NCBI GenBank assembly: GCA_018881555.1
Contig: JACAXG010000110.1
Span: 2,735,938-2,799,937 of the forward strand
Origin: Amblyornis subalaris
Taxonomy: Eukaryota > Chordata > Aves > Passeriformes > Ptilonorhynchidae
Reading direction: 5' to 3'
Length of the DNA stretch: 64,000 bases
The notes beneath the pieces were generated by a model. The model was not told where the DNA came from, did not search any database, and saw only the letters and a list, made by a program, of their open reading frames with translations. Shown here piece after piece: positions 13,020 to 25,075 of the stretch; the first letter of the stretch is position 1, and the number at the start of each line of letters is the position of its first letter. The translations under genes and the position numbers were made by a program.

Positions 13020-16000
13020 GAAGCAATTAGAAAAAGCAGAGCCTTGTCATTTCCCTGAGTTTTTAGCCTTAAAGAACAGGATGTTCATCCTTGAAAAATG
13101 CTTCTTGAAAATTCAACAAGACTCTTGTGCTTCACTCACTGTTCTTTGCCTCAGATGAATACTTGTCCATGTCTGGCCTGTAATTACAGTCCTGCCAAAT
13201 TAAACAAATTGAAGGAAGGGTACAAAACATTATAACAAAGCTGGAATAGAAAGCATTTGATTTGAGGAAGCATTCTTTGATTTGCAAGATGAAGGGTTCA
13301 AATCCTTGTTTACCTCAAAATACTCTCCCTCTGGCACCGGCAAACAATAAGTTTTTAACTAGTTCAATTTGAAATGGACCTTATGTGTGAGTTTTAGAAG
13401 CAAGCATCACAGACCTGCCACAGAAAAATGGTGGGAGACTAAGCCAGCATAAATAGCTAATAACCCAATTGTTTTAAACAAAAATGTACCACAGGAGAAC
13501 CACTTGCTTGGCTTCCACTTTCAAAACAATTTCCATGTGAATAGAAATCAGCTTAAGAGAGCTGTGAATACAGAAAGAAAAGAAAACAAGATGATCTAGA
13601 TTTTTGACAGATTTTGTGGTGTCCACTGAGGCAAGTAATGCATTGACTTCAAGAAAAGTTTAGCTGGTCCTTCAGTTACCAGTTGTTCATCATTAGACGT
13701 CAGAAAAGAGAAATATTAGGTTTTTGAAGCAGACAAAAAATTTCTTACAGGCCAAACCCATTTCAGTGAAGTTTACATTTTGGTGGGAGCGGTTTTAGTT
13801 AATAACAACTGAACTTTTCAGAGTAATTTCTGGAGAAGAACAATTCAGCTTCTTAGACACACACTGACCTACTAAGCAAATGTCTTGAGGGCTGGAAATA
13901 GAGTGTATTTTAGGATGAAGAAAATAAGAGGTCTTACTATTTGCTTCTTTGTCTTCACAACAATCCCATTCCAAACATCATTATAAAGAGATTGTCTAGC
14001 TCTTGCACAATAGATTAGTCATGAAACTGCATCCTAAGAAGACCAGCTAAGTCTTCCAACTGACAGTGTATTTCAGCATCACATAATGTGATTTTGTTGT
14101 ACACTGGTTACTTATAAGAAGCAATTTTTATTTTTATGAATTAAAAACCCCGAACAAACAGAGCTGTTTTCTCTGCAGACAGAACTACTAAGGAATGGAC
14201 ATTTCCATTCTACAGAGCAATCAGTTTCATTAGCCTTTCAGTTGGTCATGGTCCTGGTGCAGTGGGAGACTCATCCTAGACTCCTTTCTTCTGCCTGAAC
14301 TTTTTTTTTTTTTTTTCTAGAGGACCATCTGTTCTGCATATCAAATTCATAAGAGAAAAATGTTTTCGGTTTTAGAATTTTAAATCACTTTATCTCCCTC
14401 TTCTGTTTTCTTAGTGTTCTTGTTAGTTCTAATTTTAAAGATATATTTGATATTAAAAGACAGAGAGTATGTTGAAGTGAGGAGTTATGCGGCCAGTTAG
14501 GGAGACTGGATACACTTAAGAGTTTACGGATACACCTTTGGACCTGAGTCCTTTGGTGCTCATTTGGCTTTGGCTCTCTGCAGCTGCAGCAGGGAAGCTT
14601 TACAAAATCCCACACAGAGGTGTCCTGAGGCTCACCATCTCAGACCGTGGTGGGAGGCAGGGACGTGTGTGTAGCCACAGGACAAGCCAACTAAGAAGAA
14701 GCAACTCCCCACATAGTGTTTTACTGGGGCTAAAGTTCCAGACTAGGCTGTACAAATACGAATCCACCATCTCTTCACAAGAGCTCAACTTCTGTCACCT
14801 CAGAGCCTGGCCTGGATTTTCTGAGGCATTTAATGAAAAGTGGCATAAGAGAAAAGTCACATGAAGAAGCAAATCAGAGCTCCACTGGTGGTGGTTACCA
14901 CTGCCTGGGAAGGAAGAGGGGCAGAAAAGAAAAACAAGCTTAGGCTGTGCAGAGGGGAAAGGACATCTAGCATCATGGAGGCTAAAATATCTTTTCATGT
15001 ACCTGCAGCATTGGGGCATAAAAGAGCTGACTGTCACATGGCCCATCCCGAGCCTCAGGAAGTTGTGCTGTGCTTCACACCAAGTTCCCCAGCTCCGAGA
15101 ATTGGCAGAGTAATTGCGAGGTCACTCCTCTCTCATGCTATTTTTCAGCAAAGATGTGAATTTTTTTTCCCAAATTGATGATCAAGACTGACTCAGACTG
15201 CCTGGCATTTCAATGATATTGGGAAGCTGGCCTCTGTAGAAGCTAACAACTTTACTCATTAGCAGAGTGAAGATATTTTTTGCCACTGTTCCTGGAACGC
15301 ATTCAGAAACATTACCATACACCAAAATACTTAAATAGTACAATTTACTCAGAATGTCTCTCAGATGAAAGCAGCTGGAACCAACCAAAGCCTATTACAG
15401 GCTCACTTAACAGATGCAAGTCCTGGCCCCCGGTTCTCAATTACTGTCCTCAGCTCAGTAAATCTGGTTACAGATTTACCCCTCAGATCTTTCAGTCTAT
15501 GATTAACAGAGAAGAGGCTGAGACTACCAGGGTCCCTCTGCATATTTTTCCTTCTGGAACTATCACACAGTGTCTCTCCTTCCATATCCCATCCTACACG
15601 TTTTTCAAGACAGGTAATGATCACTGTTGTCATCTGTCAGAGACTGATGGAAACTTTTTGTGCAAGTGCACATCCCTGTGACACACAGAGGACCTCACTA
15701 CCACTTTTGCTCCACCAAATATTACCATCCATGTCTAGCACAGGCAGACACCCTGGGTGCCACACAGAGAAGAGTGCTATTGGCAGTGCCACTCCAAGAC
15801 TGTGGAAAGGAAATAGGATATGTCTGGAACATTGTTTTCTGGCTAATTCCAGCTGTTGGGCATCAGTGGCTTCTGCCCATAAGGATTTTATTATTCTGTG
15901 TGAAGGATCAGGCTGGTCCAAGAACAGCAAATTCACATATGAGCTGGAAAATTATCTTTCCCTCTCCCCCTTCTATATGGAGCACTGCTATGAAAGCATA

Positions 16001-18699
16001 AAGGTGGATGAACTGCCAGTGAACTGACCTAGATTTCCCTTTCAATACCACTGACAGGATATTCCTCTTGTAATCTCATTCATTTCTGACAAAATTATTT
16101 TTTCCAAAATTGTATAGCTTCAGCTGAAAAATGTATTTGTACTACTTCTTCATACAGCATACAAGAAAGGAAAACAAAAGTTGCCATTTTCTCTTAAGAA
16201 TAATTTTTTCTCTCTCTAGAGATAAATACAGCACAACTGTCCCAATCAAAGGCCATATGTGTCCAAAATAAAATGAGCTTCTCTAGAGCTGTTAGACATC
16301 AATAACACCATAGGTTGAGATCTTCCAAATTCCTTCTCTGATGAAGAAAAGCAGAGACAATTGGGTGGCAAAAATGCACCTAGTCTTGGGTCCTGACAAC
16401 AACTTCCTGTGCAGTTCAATTCTTCTTGCCACATATCGCCCCCTTACAGAAAACAGATGACCAGAAACTAAATTTATTATTGAAAAAAATCTATTATTTA
16501 TAATTTTTTAAATTGGAAAATACATGTTTCTCATGTCCAAAATATCCAGATGAAAGAGGGAATTTTGAGTCCACTGCTATTTCAGAGTAAGTTCAGAGAT
16601 TTGGATGCTGTTACAAGAACCTGGAACAGAGTCAGGGGACAGTCACAGCGGTGTATGGGTGTTGGAAGACAGAAGCAGAGCCCAGAATAACCCCACTCTA
16701 CCTGAAGAACAAGAAAAAAACCCTTAGGTAAGAATTTATAGTAACACATGCATAGGGTAGGAACAGCAATGGGTGGCAGCAGTAGTTCAGGAACGGGTCT
16801 GTAGGTTTCACCGCATCATAAGCGGTACTATTGTACAAAAGGCATGTATTTTATGGGAGTACATAAACATAAGTAAGACTTCAGGGAAAATACCCTTCTT
16901 GACTCAGTACTAGTTGGTCTCTATTTCTTGTATTAGTCAGTAGATGTCAGGAAAAAAACAAACTACAAAGAGCATAGCAGTTGGGGAGCATACAGAAAAT
17001 GAAAAGTAGTTGCGCGGAGGTGTGGAAAACATAACTTGTGAGAAAATAGATTACAAACTGGATTTATGCAAAGAATATATTGCACAGAGACACATGATGT
17101 AAATAAGTATCTGCAAAATGAAAAGAAATAGATCTTTCTGCATTTCTGCATGTCACTTGTGAGAAAGATCACAGCTTATAGCATAGCAAAGAACATTTAC
17201 ATTTGCCACAAGGAAAAAATCTGGAGCCACAAGGAACATCAAGTACGAGATTGCTTTGCAGAGAGCTTATAGAATTTAAAATTTTATTGGACAAGAGAAC
17301 TTCTCTGAGCAAAATGATTGTGAATTCTGCACACCAGCCTTAAAGACCGTGGCCCTAAAAATAGCTCCAAAATGTTGACACAGATCATATAAATGCTGAT
17401 TAAGACTGCCTTAATATTTATAGAAGGAATTCCAAGTTCTTAATATTTACAGAAATGTCCCTAAGAAGAGGCAGAACAATGTAAATCCACATCAGAATGG
17501 ACCTATTAAAGGACAATGAAAATGACAGAAAAAATGAGAAGCATGAGATAAGTTAGAGGAGGTGCTATCAAAGATTTAGAGTCAGGTTTAACACAGAGGA
17601 CATTTGAAACACAGCTCATTTATTCCCTTTTGTCTCCTCTTTGTATACAATGTGTTGTTTTCATGGCTGGAAAATAACAGGGAAAGAGAAAGAGCACATA
17701 CTCTTTATCCTCCAGAAAAGGTTCAGAATACCAATGGGAGTCCAACTTCAGGCAGTGTTAATAACCCAGGACAAGCATCTCTTTGTCAGTGGTCCTGCAG
17801 CTGCAGCATGATCTGAATAAACTGTGTCAGACAGGACCGTGGCAGACATCTCTGGATGTGCCCATTACTCGGTAGAAAATTACTGTTGTTCCTGGTCTGG
17901 CTCAGCAATTTCTCCTTTCCTTCATCTGTCTCCTTGCAAAGCCACTTTTAGAGCTCTGAAAGATCAGTAGACACTGCACCTTGTAGAGCAGATCTCCTGT
18001 GGTAATTTTATAGGTGAAGGAACAGATCCTCATTATGACAAGCAAATACTGAGCCTCAGCTGGCCCCAGCTTCCCACTAGGGGCACGGCCAGTGTTCCTC
18101 AAGGCTGGACTGGTGCTACCTGAACTAAGGAAATTAATAAACTTTGGACAGACTTTCAGAACAGTCTAGGTTCTGACAGCAGAACTCCTGTCGCAGAACT
18201 ATAAGTAATAATTTTCTGGAGGAAAGAAGTGAGCATTCCTCATGTCCTCAGAGCACCGGGGAAGTCTGCAAGGCAGTGGTTGGCTCTGAGCTGTGCTTGT
18301 TTCAGATAGCAACACAGATGAGGTACACAGGGGTGAGGTACAAAGCCATTGGTGTCTTCTTGCAGATGAATGAGTGGTGAGCCACTCACTTTACAGTTTC
18401 AGCTCTCCTCCTCCTTGCTGGATGGAAGTCACAGCAACCAGCTCCCAGGCTGCAAAGGATTTGCTTTCTCCTAAAGAAGCTCTTGGTTGCTAAGCGGTAT
18501 CTATGTGGGCATCAGACCTCCACAAAATCTTGGGGATCTGCCTCACCAGAATGTCATGGTGAAGCTCAAACATCCCACTGAGATGTGATTACATGCAAAG
18601 TTTCCATTATATAGTGCTAATTTTACTGCAGCAGCTTAAAATAATTTTTGAAGGGGTTACAAAGGATACTTTTGTTGAGAGCTTGGGCAGGTGGATTCG

Positions 18700-19060
18700 G
18701 CATGGTGATCAATGGTATAAAGTGTAGTTGGAAGCCAGTAACTATTGGTGTACCCTAGGAACTCAGTACTGGGTCCAATATCCTTCAACATCTTTACTAA
18801 TGAATTGGATGATGAGGCAGAGTGTACTTTCAGCAAGTTTGCCAACGACACACGACTTGGAGGAGTGGTTGATATGCGTGAAGCAAGGCTGGTGACCAGA
18901 GGGACCTTACAGTCTGGACAAACGGGGTGAAAGAAACATCATCAAGTTCAATGAGGGGAATTGCAAAGTCCTGCCCTTGTGGAGGAACAAGGATACATTT
19001 GGGACTGACTGACTGGAAAGCATCTATACAGAGAAGGAGCTGGGGGTCCTGGTGGTCCAT
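18700..19060 (+). mobile_element. CR1 reverse-transcriptase fragment, plus strand
   Basis: The frame reads SVLGPISFNIFTNELDD, then ECTFSKFANDTRLGGVVD, the RT palm of CR1 ORF2. The catalytic FADD motif is FAND, so a key Asp is lost. It is truncated at both ends and fades out about 440 bp before the Topors-like relic. Confidence 0.88.
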
Positions 19061-19496
19061 CAGGACTGTGGACCTCTGCCTGGAGTGCTACCTCTGTGCC
19101 TTGACTGGCAGCATGCTGCAGTCCCACCTGGCAGCGAGGGGCCACCCACGACTGCGGGTGCCACTGAAGACTTCCAGCCTGGTCCTCTGCCTTCCCTGGC
19201 TGCCTCCTTCGGGAACCCTGTGCTTGCCCAAGTTGTGATGGTTGTTGGGGGAGGAAGAGAGGGGGTGGGGAGGCCTTGGACTGTGAGTAGCTTTCTTGGG
19301 GGAAGGAAGACAGGGAGGTGGGGAGGGCAATCTTTGGGGCTTGCTGTCCCACAGGGCTGCTTCTGCTGCCACTTTTCAGCCTTCAAGGAAACCATTTGTG
19401 AGGCTTTTGCCTCCCCTCTCCCACCTTCGTCTGGGTCTTTCTTGGCTTTTCAATTTGTAGTGCCAAGAAATCTCTGAACATCCCTCTTGGCAGGAC

Positions 19497-19892
19497 ATGG
19501 TTTTGGTTGCTGAGGAGAATCAGGAGCTGAGCACCTCTGCTGCAACAGCCACCACCAGGCAGCTGCAGTGGGCAGGGTGTTGGAAAGCAGTGGCTTGTTA
19601 CCCGAGCTCCAGCTGCCTGAGCAACGTCAGAAACACAGCCCTTGTTGGCGGATGCTTCCACACCTTCTGCTTCCACTGCTTGTGGCAGTGAGCTGCCATG
19701 ACACCGGTGTGACCGCTCTGCAGGCAGCCTTTCAGCCGCATCCTGGGCACCGTCAGGGCAGTCAGCAACTACACGGAGGCTGTGTTCAACCCAGCCTCCC
19801 ACTGGGAAAAGGCTGTGCCCAGGGAGCAGGTGGGCAGCAGATCCCTGCAGAAGCACTACACCCAGCGCCCAAAGCCCTGGCCCCCGCAGTGA
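19497..19892 (+). pseudogene. Topors-like RING-finger pseudogene
   Basis: One plus-strand frame reads SSSCLSNVRNTALVGGCFHT and FCFHC, then WQ, a stop (TGA 19689-19691), AAMTPV, a second stop (TGA 19710-19712), PLCRQPFSRILGTVRAV, ending at TGA 19890-19892. Cys40, Cys53, His55, Cys58, Cys61 and Cys75 fall on C3HC4 RING positions. The first RING Cys is Ser. The two stops lie exactly where Topors-type RINGs have Trp and Cys (4 and 11 residues after Cys61), each one base from TGG or TGC/TGT. The tail PLCRQPFxxI..(T/S)VRA also resembles Topors, a single-exon E3 ligase for ubiquitin and SUMO. At least three ligand or core residues are lost, so it cannot be an active RING. No poly-A tail is visible, and because the family's coding region is intronless the copying mechanism cannot be told. 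The call rests on motif spacing and recall. Confidence 0.58.
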
Positions 19893-20404
19893 GGCCAGCA
19901 CTGTGAGAAGGGGGAGCCAGGGAGGTGCCAAGCAGCTCCAGGGCATCCCAATGCCTCCACCCAGCAGGCCACAGGGTAGAGCACAGCCAACCCAGCAGAT
20001 AAACCTGGTGGCTGCTATGACCTGCTGGTGGTGAGAGGAATTTGAATAATGATGAAAATGCTTTTGGATAGCATTTGTTTGAAAAACAAAGCACAACCTA
20101 CTGCAGGGAATGCTTTCCAGTCTCCCCACCTCCCCTTACCAGCCACGAGAGCAGAGCCATATAAGTCTCTTGAGCATCTGCTGGGCCACCTGTCCTGAAG
20201 ACCACCTGTCCTGCAGCAGGGTCCTGTGGACAGAGTCCATGCTGACAGCCCTGTCCATGCTGGACCCTCATGCTGGTGCCTTTGCACCCAAATGGCCCTT
20301 GTCGTCCTCCAGTCACAGCCATTTGAGCCTTTCCCTGACTCTTCTCTAAAACAACAGCCCAGCTATTGCAGCTCTAAACACTGTGTGAGGGCTCCACAGG
20401 GCTG
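19893..20404. other. GC-rich sequence after the Topors-like relic
   Basis: It continues the GC-rich base composition of the pseudogene to about 20350 with no readable homology. It may be the decayed 3' part of the same copy. Confidence 0.4.
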
Positions 20405-20630
20405 GGAGGCAGGAAACATCAGAAAAAATGTTTTTTGCTTTGAGGATGTCAGAGCAATGGTACATTTTGCTCAGAGAGCAGGTGGAGTCATGGTCCTTAG
20501 AGATCTTCAAAGCAACCTGGACATTATCCTGGGTAGCCAGCAATATGGGGCCCTGCTTGTCATGGAGGTTGGGCAAGATGTCACACAGAGGTCCCTTACA
20601 ACCTCAGCCATTTAGTTATTCTGTGATTCA
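20405..20630 (+). mobile_element. CR1 3' end fragment, plus strand
   Basis: The sequence contains GTCCTTAGAGATCTTCAAAG, CAACCTGGACATTATCCTGG and GTCCCTTACAACCTCAGCCA, then TATTCTGTGATTC, a diverged CR1 C-terminus, 3' UTR and tail. Confidence 0.82.
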
Positions 20631-21190
20631 GGTGATGGAGCTTTTAAACTGGTAGATCTTTGGAATTCAATAGGAAATGGCCCTGTATTCCAAAGCAGAA
20701 TATATAATGAAAGATGTAGACCCATCTTGTTCAAGTTACTGAGTAACTCAGTAGGCTTAGAAACATTACCCTGTCTTCTGCTGTTCTTCCTGAAAGTTCC
20801 ACTTTTTTTTTTTTTATTAAATACTCTTCCCCTTTCCCCAATCTCAGTTACAAGAACTAATGAGCTGGCATAAAACTGTCCAAATATTCATCAGTTGCAC
20901 CAGGGTCATTCCAGGAGTGCAATCAGAGGAAAGTGTTTTAAGAATTTGTCAGTCCTTCTTGCGAAGCCATACTTGCACGATGCACTCCCACACATGAATG
21001 CTTTGACTGTAGATTAAAACAGGAGAAAGTGAGAGTGCTTCTCACATTGCTGCACTCACTGAATTAGACACTTGCAGAAACAGAAATCAGTGCTGTCACT
21101 ACACGCTGAAGGAGAAATGTGAGAGAAAATCTAAGACTTGCTATAGCCACTGTTTTCCTTACTTGTAGATGTTATATCTACCGGTTGTAG

Positions 21191-22580
21191 ATAGAATCAT
21201 GGAATTATAGAATCATCAAGGTTGGAAAGAATCTCTAAGGTCATCAAATCCAAACATCAACCCAAAACCACCATCGTGTTCACCACTAAACCATTTCCCC
21301 AAGTGCCACTTCCAGGGATGGCGACTCCACCACTTTCCTAGGTAGTCTTTTCCAATTTTTACCATGCTTTCCATGATGTTTTTTTCCTAATATCTAATCT
21401 AAACCTCTCCTGGCACATCTCAAGGCTATTTCCTCTTATGATATCACTTGTTACCTGGGAGAAGAGACCAGCCCCCACCTGTCTACAGTATCCTTTCACA
21501 GAGTTGTAGAGAGCAACGAGTTCCCCCCTGAACCTCCTTCTCTTCAGGCTAAACACCCCCAGCTCCCTAACCTGCTCCTCATAGGACTCATTCCATTGGC
21601 CTCAGCCCATGGTCTGGCCTGTCCAGATCCCTCTGCAGAGCCTTCCTGCCCTCCAGCTGATCAACACTCCCACCCAGCTTGGTGTCACCTGCAAACTGAC
21701 TGAGGGTGCACTCGATCCCCTTGTTCAGATCACTGAGAAAGATATTAAACAGGACTGGCCCCAGTGCTTGGGGAACAGCACTGGTGACCAGCCACCAGCT
21801 GAGTGTAACTCCACTCACCACCACTCTCCAGGCCTGCATTCACCACCACTCTCTGGGCTTGGCCATCCAGGCAGTTTTTTACCCAGTGAACAGTGCACCT
21901 GTCCAAGTCAGTTTCTCCAGGATAATGCTGTGGGAGACAGTGCCAAAAGCTTTACTAAAGTCCACGCAGACTACATCCACAGGCTTTCGTAATCCACTAA
22001 GCAGGTCACTCTGTTATAGAAGGAGATCAGATTGGTGAAGCAGGAACTGCCTTTCACAAACCTGTGCTGGCTGGGCCTGAACCCCTTGTAGTCCTGTATG
22101 CATCATGTGATGGCACTCAGGATGAGCTGCTCCATGACTTTCCCCAGCAGTGAGGTCTGGCTCTGGTCTGATGCTTCTTCCAACCCTTCTCGTAGATGGG
22201 TGTCACATTTGTCAACTTCCAGTCACCTGGGACCTCCCTGGCTGACTAGAACTCCTGGTAAATGATTGAAAGTAGCTTGGTTAAGCTCTTGGAAGAGCTA
22301 AGTCCCTCAGGACTCTTGGGTGAATCCCATTTGGTCCCATGGATTTGTGCAGGTCTTAGTGGAATAACAGGTCACTGAGAGTTCCCTCCTGGATTATGGG
22401 GCTTCATTCTGCTCCCTGTCTATGTCGTCCAGATTCAGGGGCTGGGTATTGCTGGTCTTGCTATTAAAGACTGAGGCAAGGAAGGCCTCGTCCTTTTCCT
22501 CATCCTTTGTCACTGTTTCCCCCACAAACCAGAAAGGATGGAGATTCTCCTTGGCTTTCCTTTTGTTGCTGATGTATTTC
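21191..22580 (-). mobile_element. CR1 LINE, ORF2 portion with internal deletion, minus strand
   Basis: The tail (ATAGAATCATGGAATTATAG in plus sense) starts at 21191. The minus strand encodes, 5' to 3', [58 protein letters not shown] and [16 protein letters not shown], then almost directly VFSLKRRRFRGELVALYNS. The usual stretch of about 120 residues between the RT palm and this C-terminal part is missing, which indicates an internal deletion near 21556-21590. FADD has become FAGD. It abuts an opposite CR1 fragment at about 22580. Confidence 0.9.
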
Positions 22581-22752
22581 TCAGGTTGCCCGAAGAAGTT
22601 GTGGATGCCCACATCTTTGGAAGTGTTTAAGGCCAGTTTGGATGGGGGACTGATCTAATGAGCGGCATCCCATGGCAGGGGGGTTTGAAAGAGATGATCT
22701 TTAAGGTGCCTTTCAAACCAAACCATTCTATGGTTCTATGATTGTATGATTG
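22581..22752 (+). mobile_element. CR1 3' end fragment, plus strand, inverted inside CR1 composite
   Basis: The sequence reads AGGTTGCCCGAAGAAGTTGT, GGATGCCCACATCTTTGGAA, GGCAGGGGGGTTTGAAAGAG and TTCTATGGTTCTATGATTG, the CR1 C-terminus, 3' UTR and octamers. It lies between two minus-strand CR1 segments: ORF2 on the left and ORF1 on the right. Confidence 0.88.
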
Positions 22753-23450
22753 TCTGCAGGCTTCTTGTTGGGACTTTGTAGCTGCCCACCTGGAAAACCA
22801 GTAGCAGGTAATAATCAGTGGGCTGTACCAGCCTGGGAGGTTTTTTGGTGATGTGACCTCAGGGAGGCAGCACATTTCCCTATGGCTTGGATCCCGTCAG
22901 CATGTCAGGCCCTCTGTTCCTCTCAGAAGGGAGGCACCAATGACTACCCTTCTTTTTTTTTCTTAACTAAGGTGGTCACGATGCAGGGAGTTTGCTACCC
23001 TGCCCTAGGCAACCCCTCCAGCCTGGATGGACCTTCATCCACATTCTCATTTCCTGGTCCTTGAATTCCAGAGCCTCATACCTATTGTATAATGGCACCT
23101 GGGGAGGGGAGGTAGGCCAGGAGAGGATTTGCCTGCCACCCCAAGTGGAACCGTGTTTCAGTTCCCCTCCATCTCTAATGTCCACTCCTTCTGCTGGGTG
23201 GTCAGAGGATAGGGGATCCATTGCTTCTTGTGATGTGGACTGCAGGTGTGTTTGTCCAAGGGATGGTAGAGTACAGTTCTTCTGGTTGATCTCCTCCTCA
23301 GAGTCCCCAACACTTCTCAGCCTTTCTCTTTCTTCTCCCAGCTCTGCCACCAGGCTGAGCAGATCATCCACGTGATTGCATCTCACACAACTGTTTTCTC
23401 TGCTGCCCTCTAAGAGCAGTGCCAGGCTCTGCACTCCCTACATCCTGAGA
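22753..23450 (-). mobile_element. CR1 ORF1 segment (coiled coil and esterase start), minus strand
   Basis: The frame 23434-22976 contains CVRCNHVDDLLSLVAELGEE and RERLRSVGDSEEEI, then PPQVPLYNRYEALE, features of CR1 ORF1. In another frame just downstream, RVVIGASLLRGTEG corresponds to the start of the SGNH-type esterase domain of CR1 ORF1, with GDS changed to GAS. MCCLPEVTSPKNLPG and YWFSRWAATKSQQEA continue it up to the junction with the inverted fragment. The frameshift and the changed motif show that the copy is dead. The 5' UTR of the element may extend to about 23760. Confidence 0.8.
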
Positions 23451-24951
23451 CCCAGACAGCTCCATGTTTCTGTGTGAGCTCCATCTGGGTCACCAGATCC
23501 TTTTTGGAGCACAAAGAGGATGCGACTTTTGCCCAAGTGGAAATCATGATCCTTTGGCGAGGGTGATGACCACCAGCTGAGCTAAGTGTTTGAGCTGGCA
23601 GTCCTCAGCACCCATCCTCTGCACCCTTCATTGTGAGCTGCCGCACCATGCTCCGGGTTGCTCGCGCTCCCTGGGGGTGGCTTTTGTACATGTGGGGGGC
23701 TGTCACTCCTAGTGCTCTGCCGACTCAGAGCTGCCTCTGAGTCAGGGCTCCACTGCTTCCTGCTCAGGGCAGGTGGGGTGGCGCACCTCTCCCTGCTCTA
23801 GTTTTGAGGTCTTGCTGGTTAGGAAAGCTCCTCTTGCTCCCTTGGCACAATCCTTGGCTCCAGAGCACATCTGTCCATGCAGTTCACCTTGGAGTCTTCT
23901 ACTATCAGTGGGAGCAAGGACATCACAAGCAGAGTATAAACATTTAAAAGCAAAAAGCAGGCATGTACAGGCTAATCCATGAAAGGTAGATGGAATTGAA
24001 CAACTTATGGGTTGACTTAACAAGTAAGCCAACCAAACAGTCTTCAATAGCCAAGCAGGCACAATTAAGTGGGGATGATGTACCATATACTCCAGTACCA
24101 TACCAGAGCTGGCCTGGATTCATGATACAACCACCTTCTCCACCTGGGGGAGAGCAGGGAAGTTCATAGCAGGGATTACAAAATGCTAGTTGCACACAGC
24201 AAGCCAAGAATTTCCTTACGAAGTCTTTTTTTCATTTAAAGAAATGCCTATCTGTCACAGCTGGACTGTGCAAATGTCAGAGACGTGCAGAACAATAATT
24301 GCACTCTTACAGAATTACAGCAAGAGACATGTAGCTGTGAAATTGCTGTAAGTCAAGTACACATTGCACTTAGTTACCATTTTCAGCTGTGGTTCAGAGC
24401 TGTTGCTTGGCGGAGACTAGCTGTTTCACATGCCAGCATACTCTGTAGTCTTTCTGCTACCTGATTTGGAACTTGCCATTCTGTCATTCCTGGTTTTCTG
24501 TTGCCCTAAGTGTAGGATCCAAGGGCTGAGAAAGGTGATTTAACAGTTTACCCTGCTGCACCTCTGCAGGGCTAAGAAAGTGCAACCACAGTTCAGCATC
24601 ACAGTCCTTTTCAGCGGTTCCTTTCGTGGCAGTCTCAAAGAAGCTGGCCCTGCTGGAAGCATCTGTCTTTCTTCTGGGTGTTAGCCTGATTTCTGCAATT
24701 TGTCTACAAACCAGATGGGAAACCTCAGCTGCAGCATTCAGTGAATCAAGGATGGCTGTTCTACAGTTCTCAGCTGGAGTGGGGTATCCAGGGAACCAGA
24801 CTATGTCAAGCCGTAGCGTGGGAACTGTTGCTCTGGACTAATTTCAGTGCCATGAGTCTGACAAAATGTTTGCTTTTCCAGTGCATACATATATGATCCC
24901 TTGGGTTCATATACAGTCTAATTAACTGTACATTAAAAAGAGGAGTTGATT
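23451..24951. other. Intergenic sequence, possibly CR1 5' UTR at its left end
   Basis: GC-rich to about 23900, consistent with a CR1 5' UTR on the minus strand, but not proven. The rest appears unique. No gene is supported. Confidence 0.45.
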
Positions 24952-25075
24952 CACAGAATCGCAGAATCACAGAATCACTTAGGCTGGAAAAGACCTCTAA
25001 GATTTTCGAGTCCAACCTTTGACCGATCACCGCCTTGTCAACTAGACCATGGCACTAAGTGCCATGTCCAGCCAT
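24952..25075 (-). mobile_element. CR1 3' end fragment, minus strand
   Basis: In plus sense the sequence reads CAGAATCGCAGAATCACAGA, GGCTGGAAAAGACCTCTAAG, TCGAGTCCAACCTTTGACCG and ACTAGACCATGGCACTAAGT, the reverse complement of a CR1 tail and 3' UTR. It is relatively well conserved, so it may be one of the younger copies here. Confidence 0.88.

Larger units (their letters stand above)
8196..18699. other. Intergenic sequence, 10.5 kb
   Basis: Mostly unique DNA. It contains poly-T runs, the hairpin at 12974-13019 and a modestly GC-rich patch at 9390-9880. Overlapping open frames at 15280-16027 have no recognisable domain. No gene is supported. Confidence 0.65.

Noticed and set aside
15280..16027. 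Overlapping open frames of 113-136 codons
   Set aside because: Several frames on both strands are open at once with no domain or repeat, as expected by chance in a low-stop patch.
19383..20129. 248-codon minus-strand open frame
   Set aside because: It is antisense to the Topors-like relic in GC-rich DNA; no recognisable domain, and the plus strand carries the readable RING pattern.
22976..23434. 152-codon minus-strand open frame as a novel gene
   Set aside because: It matches CR1 ORF1 (CVRCNHVDDLL, PLYNRYEALE), so it is retrotransposon sequence.
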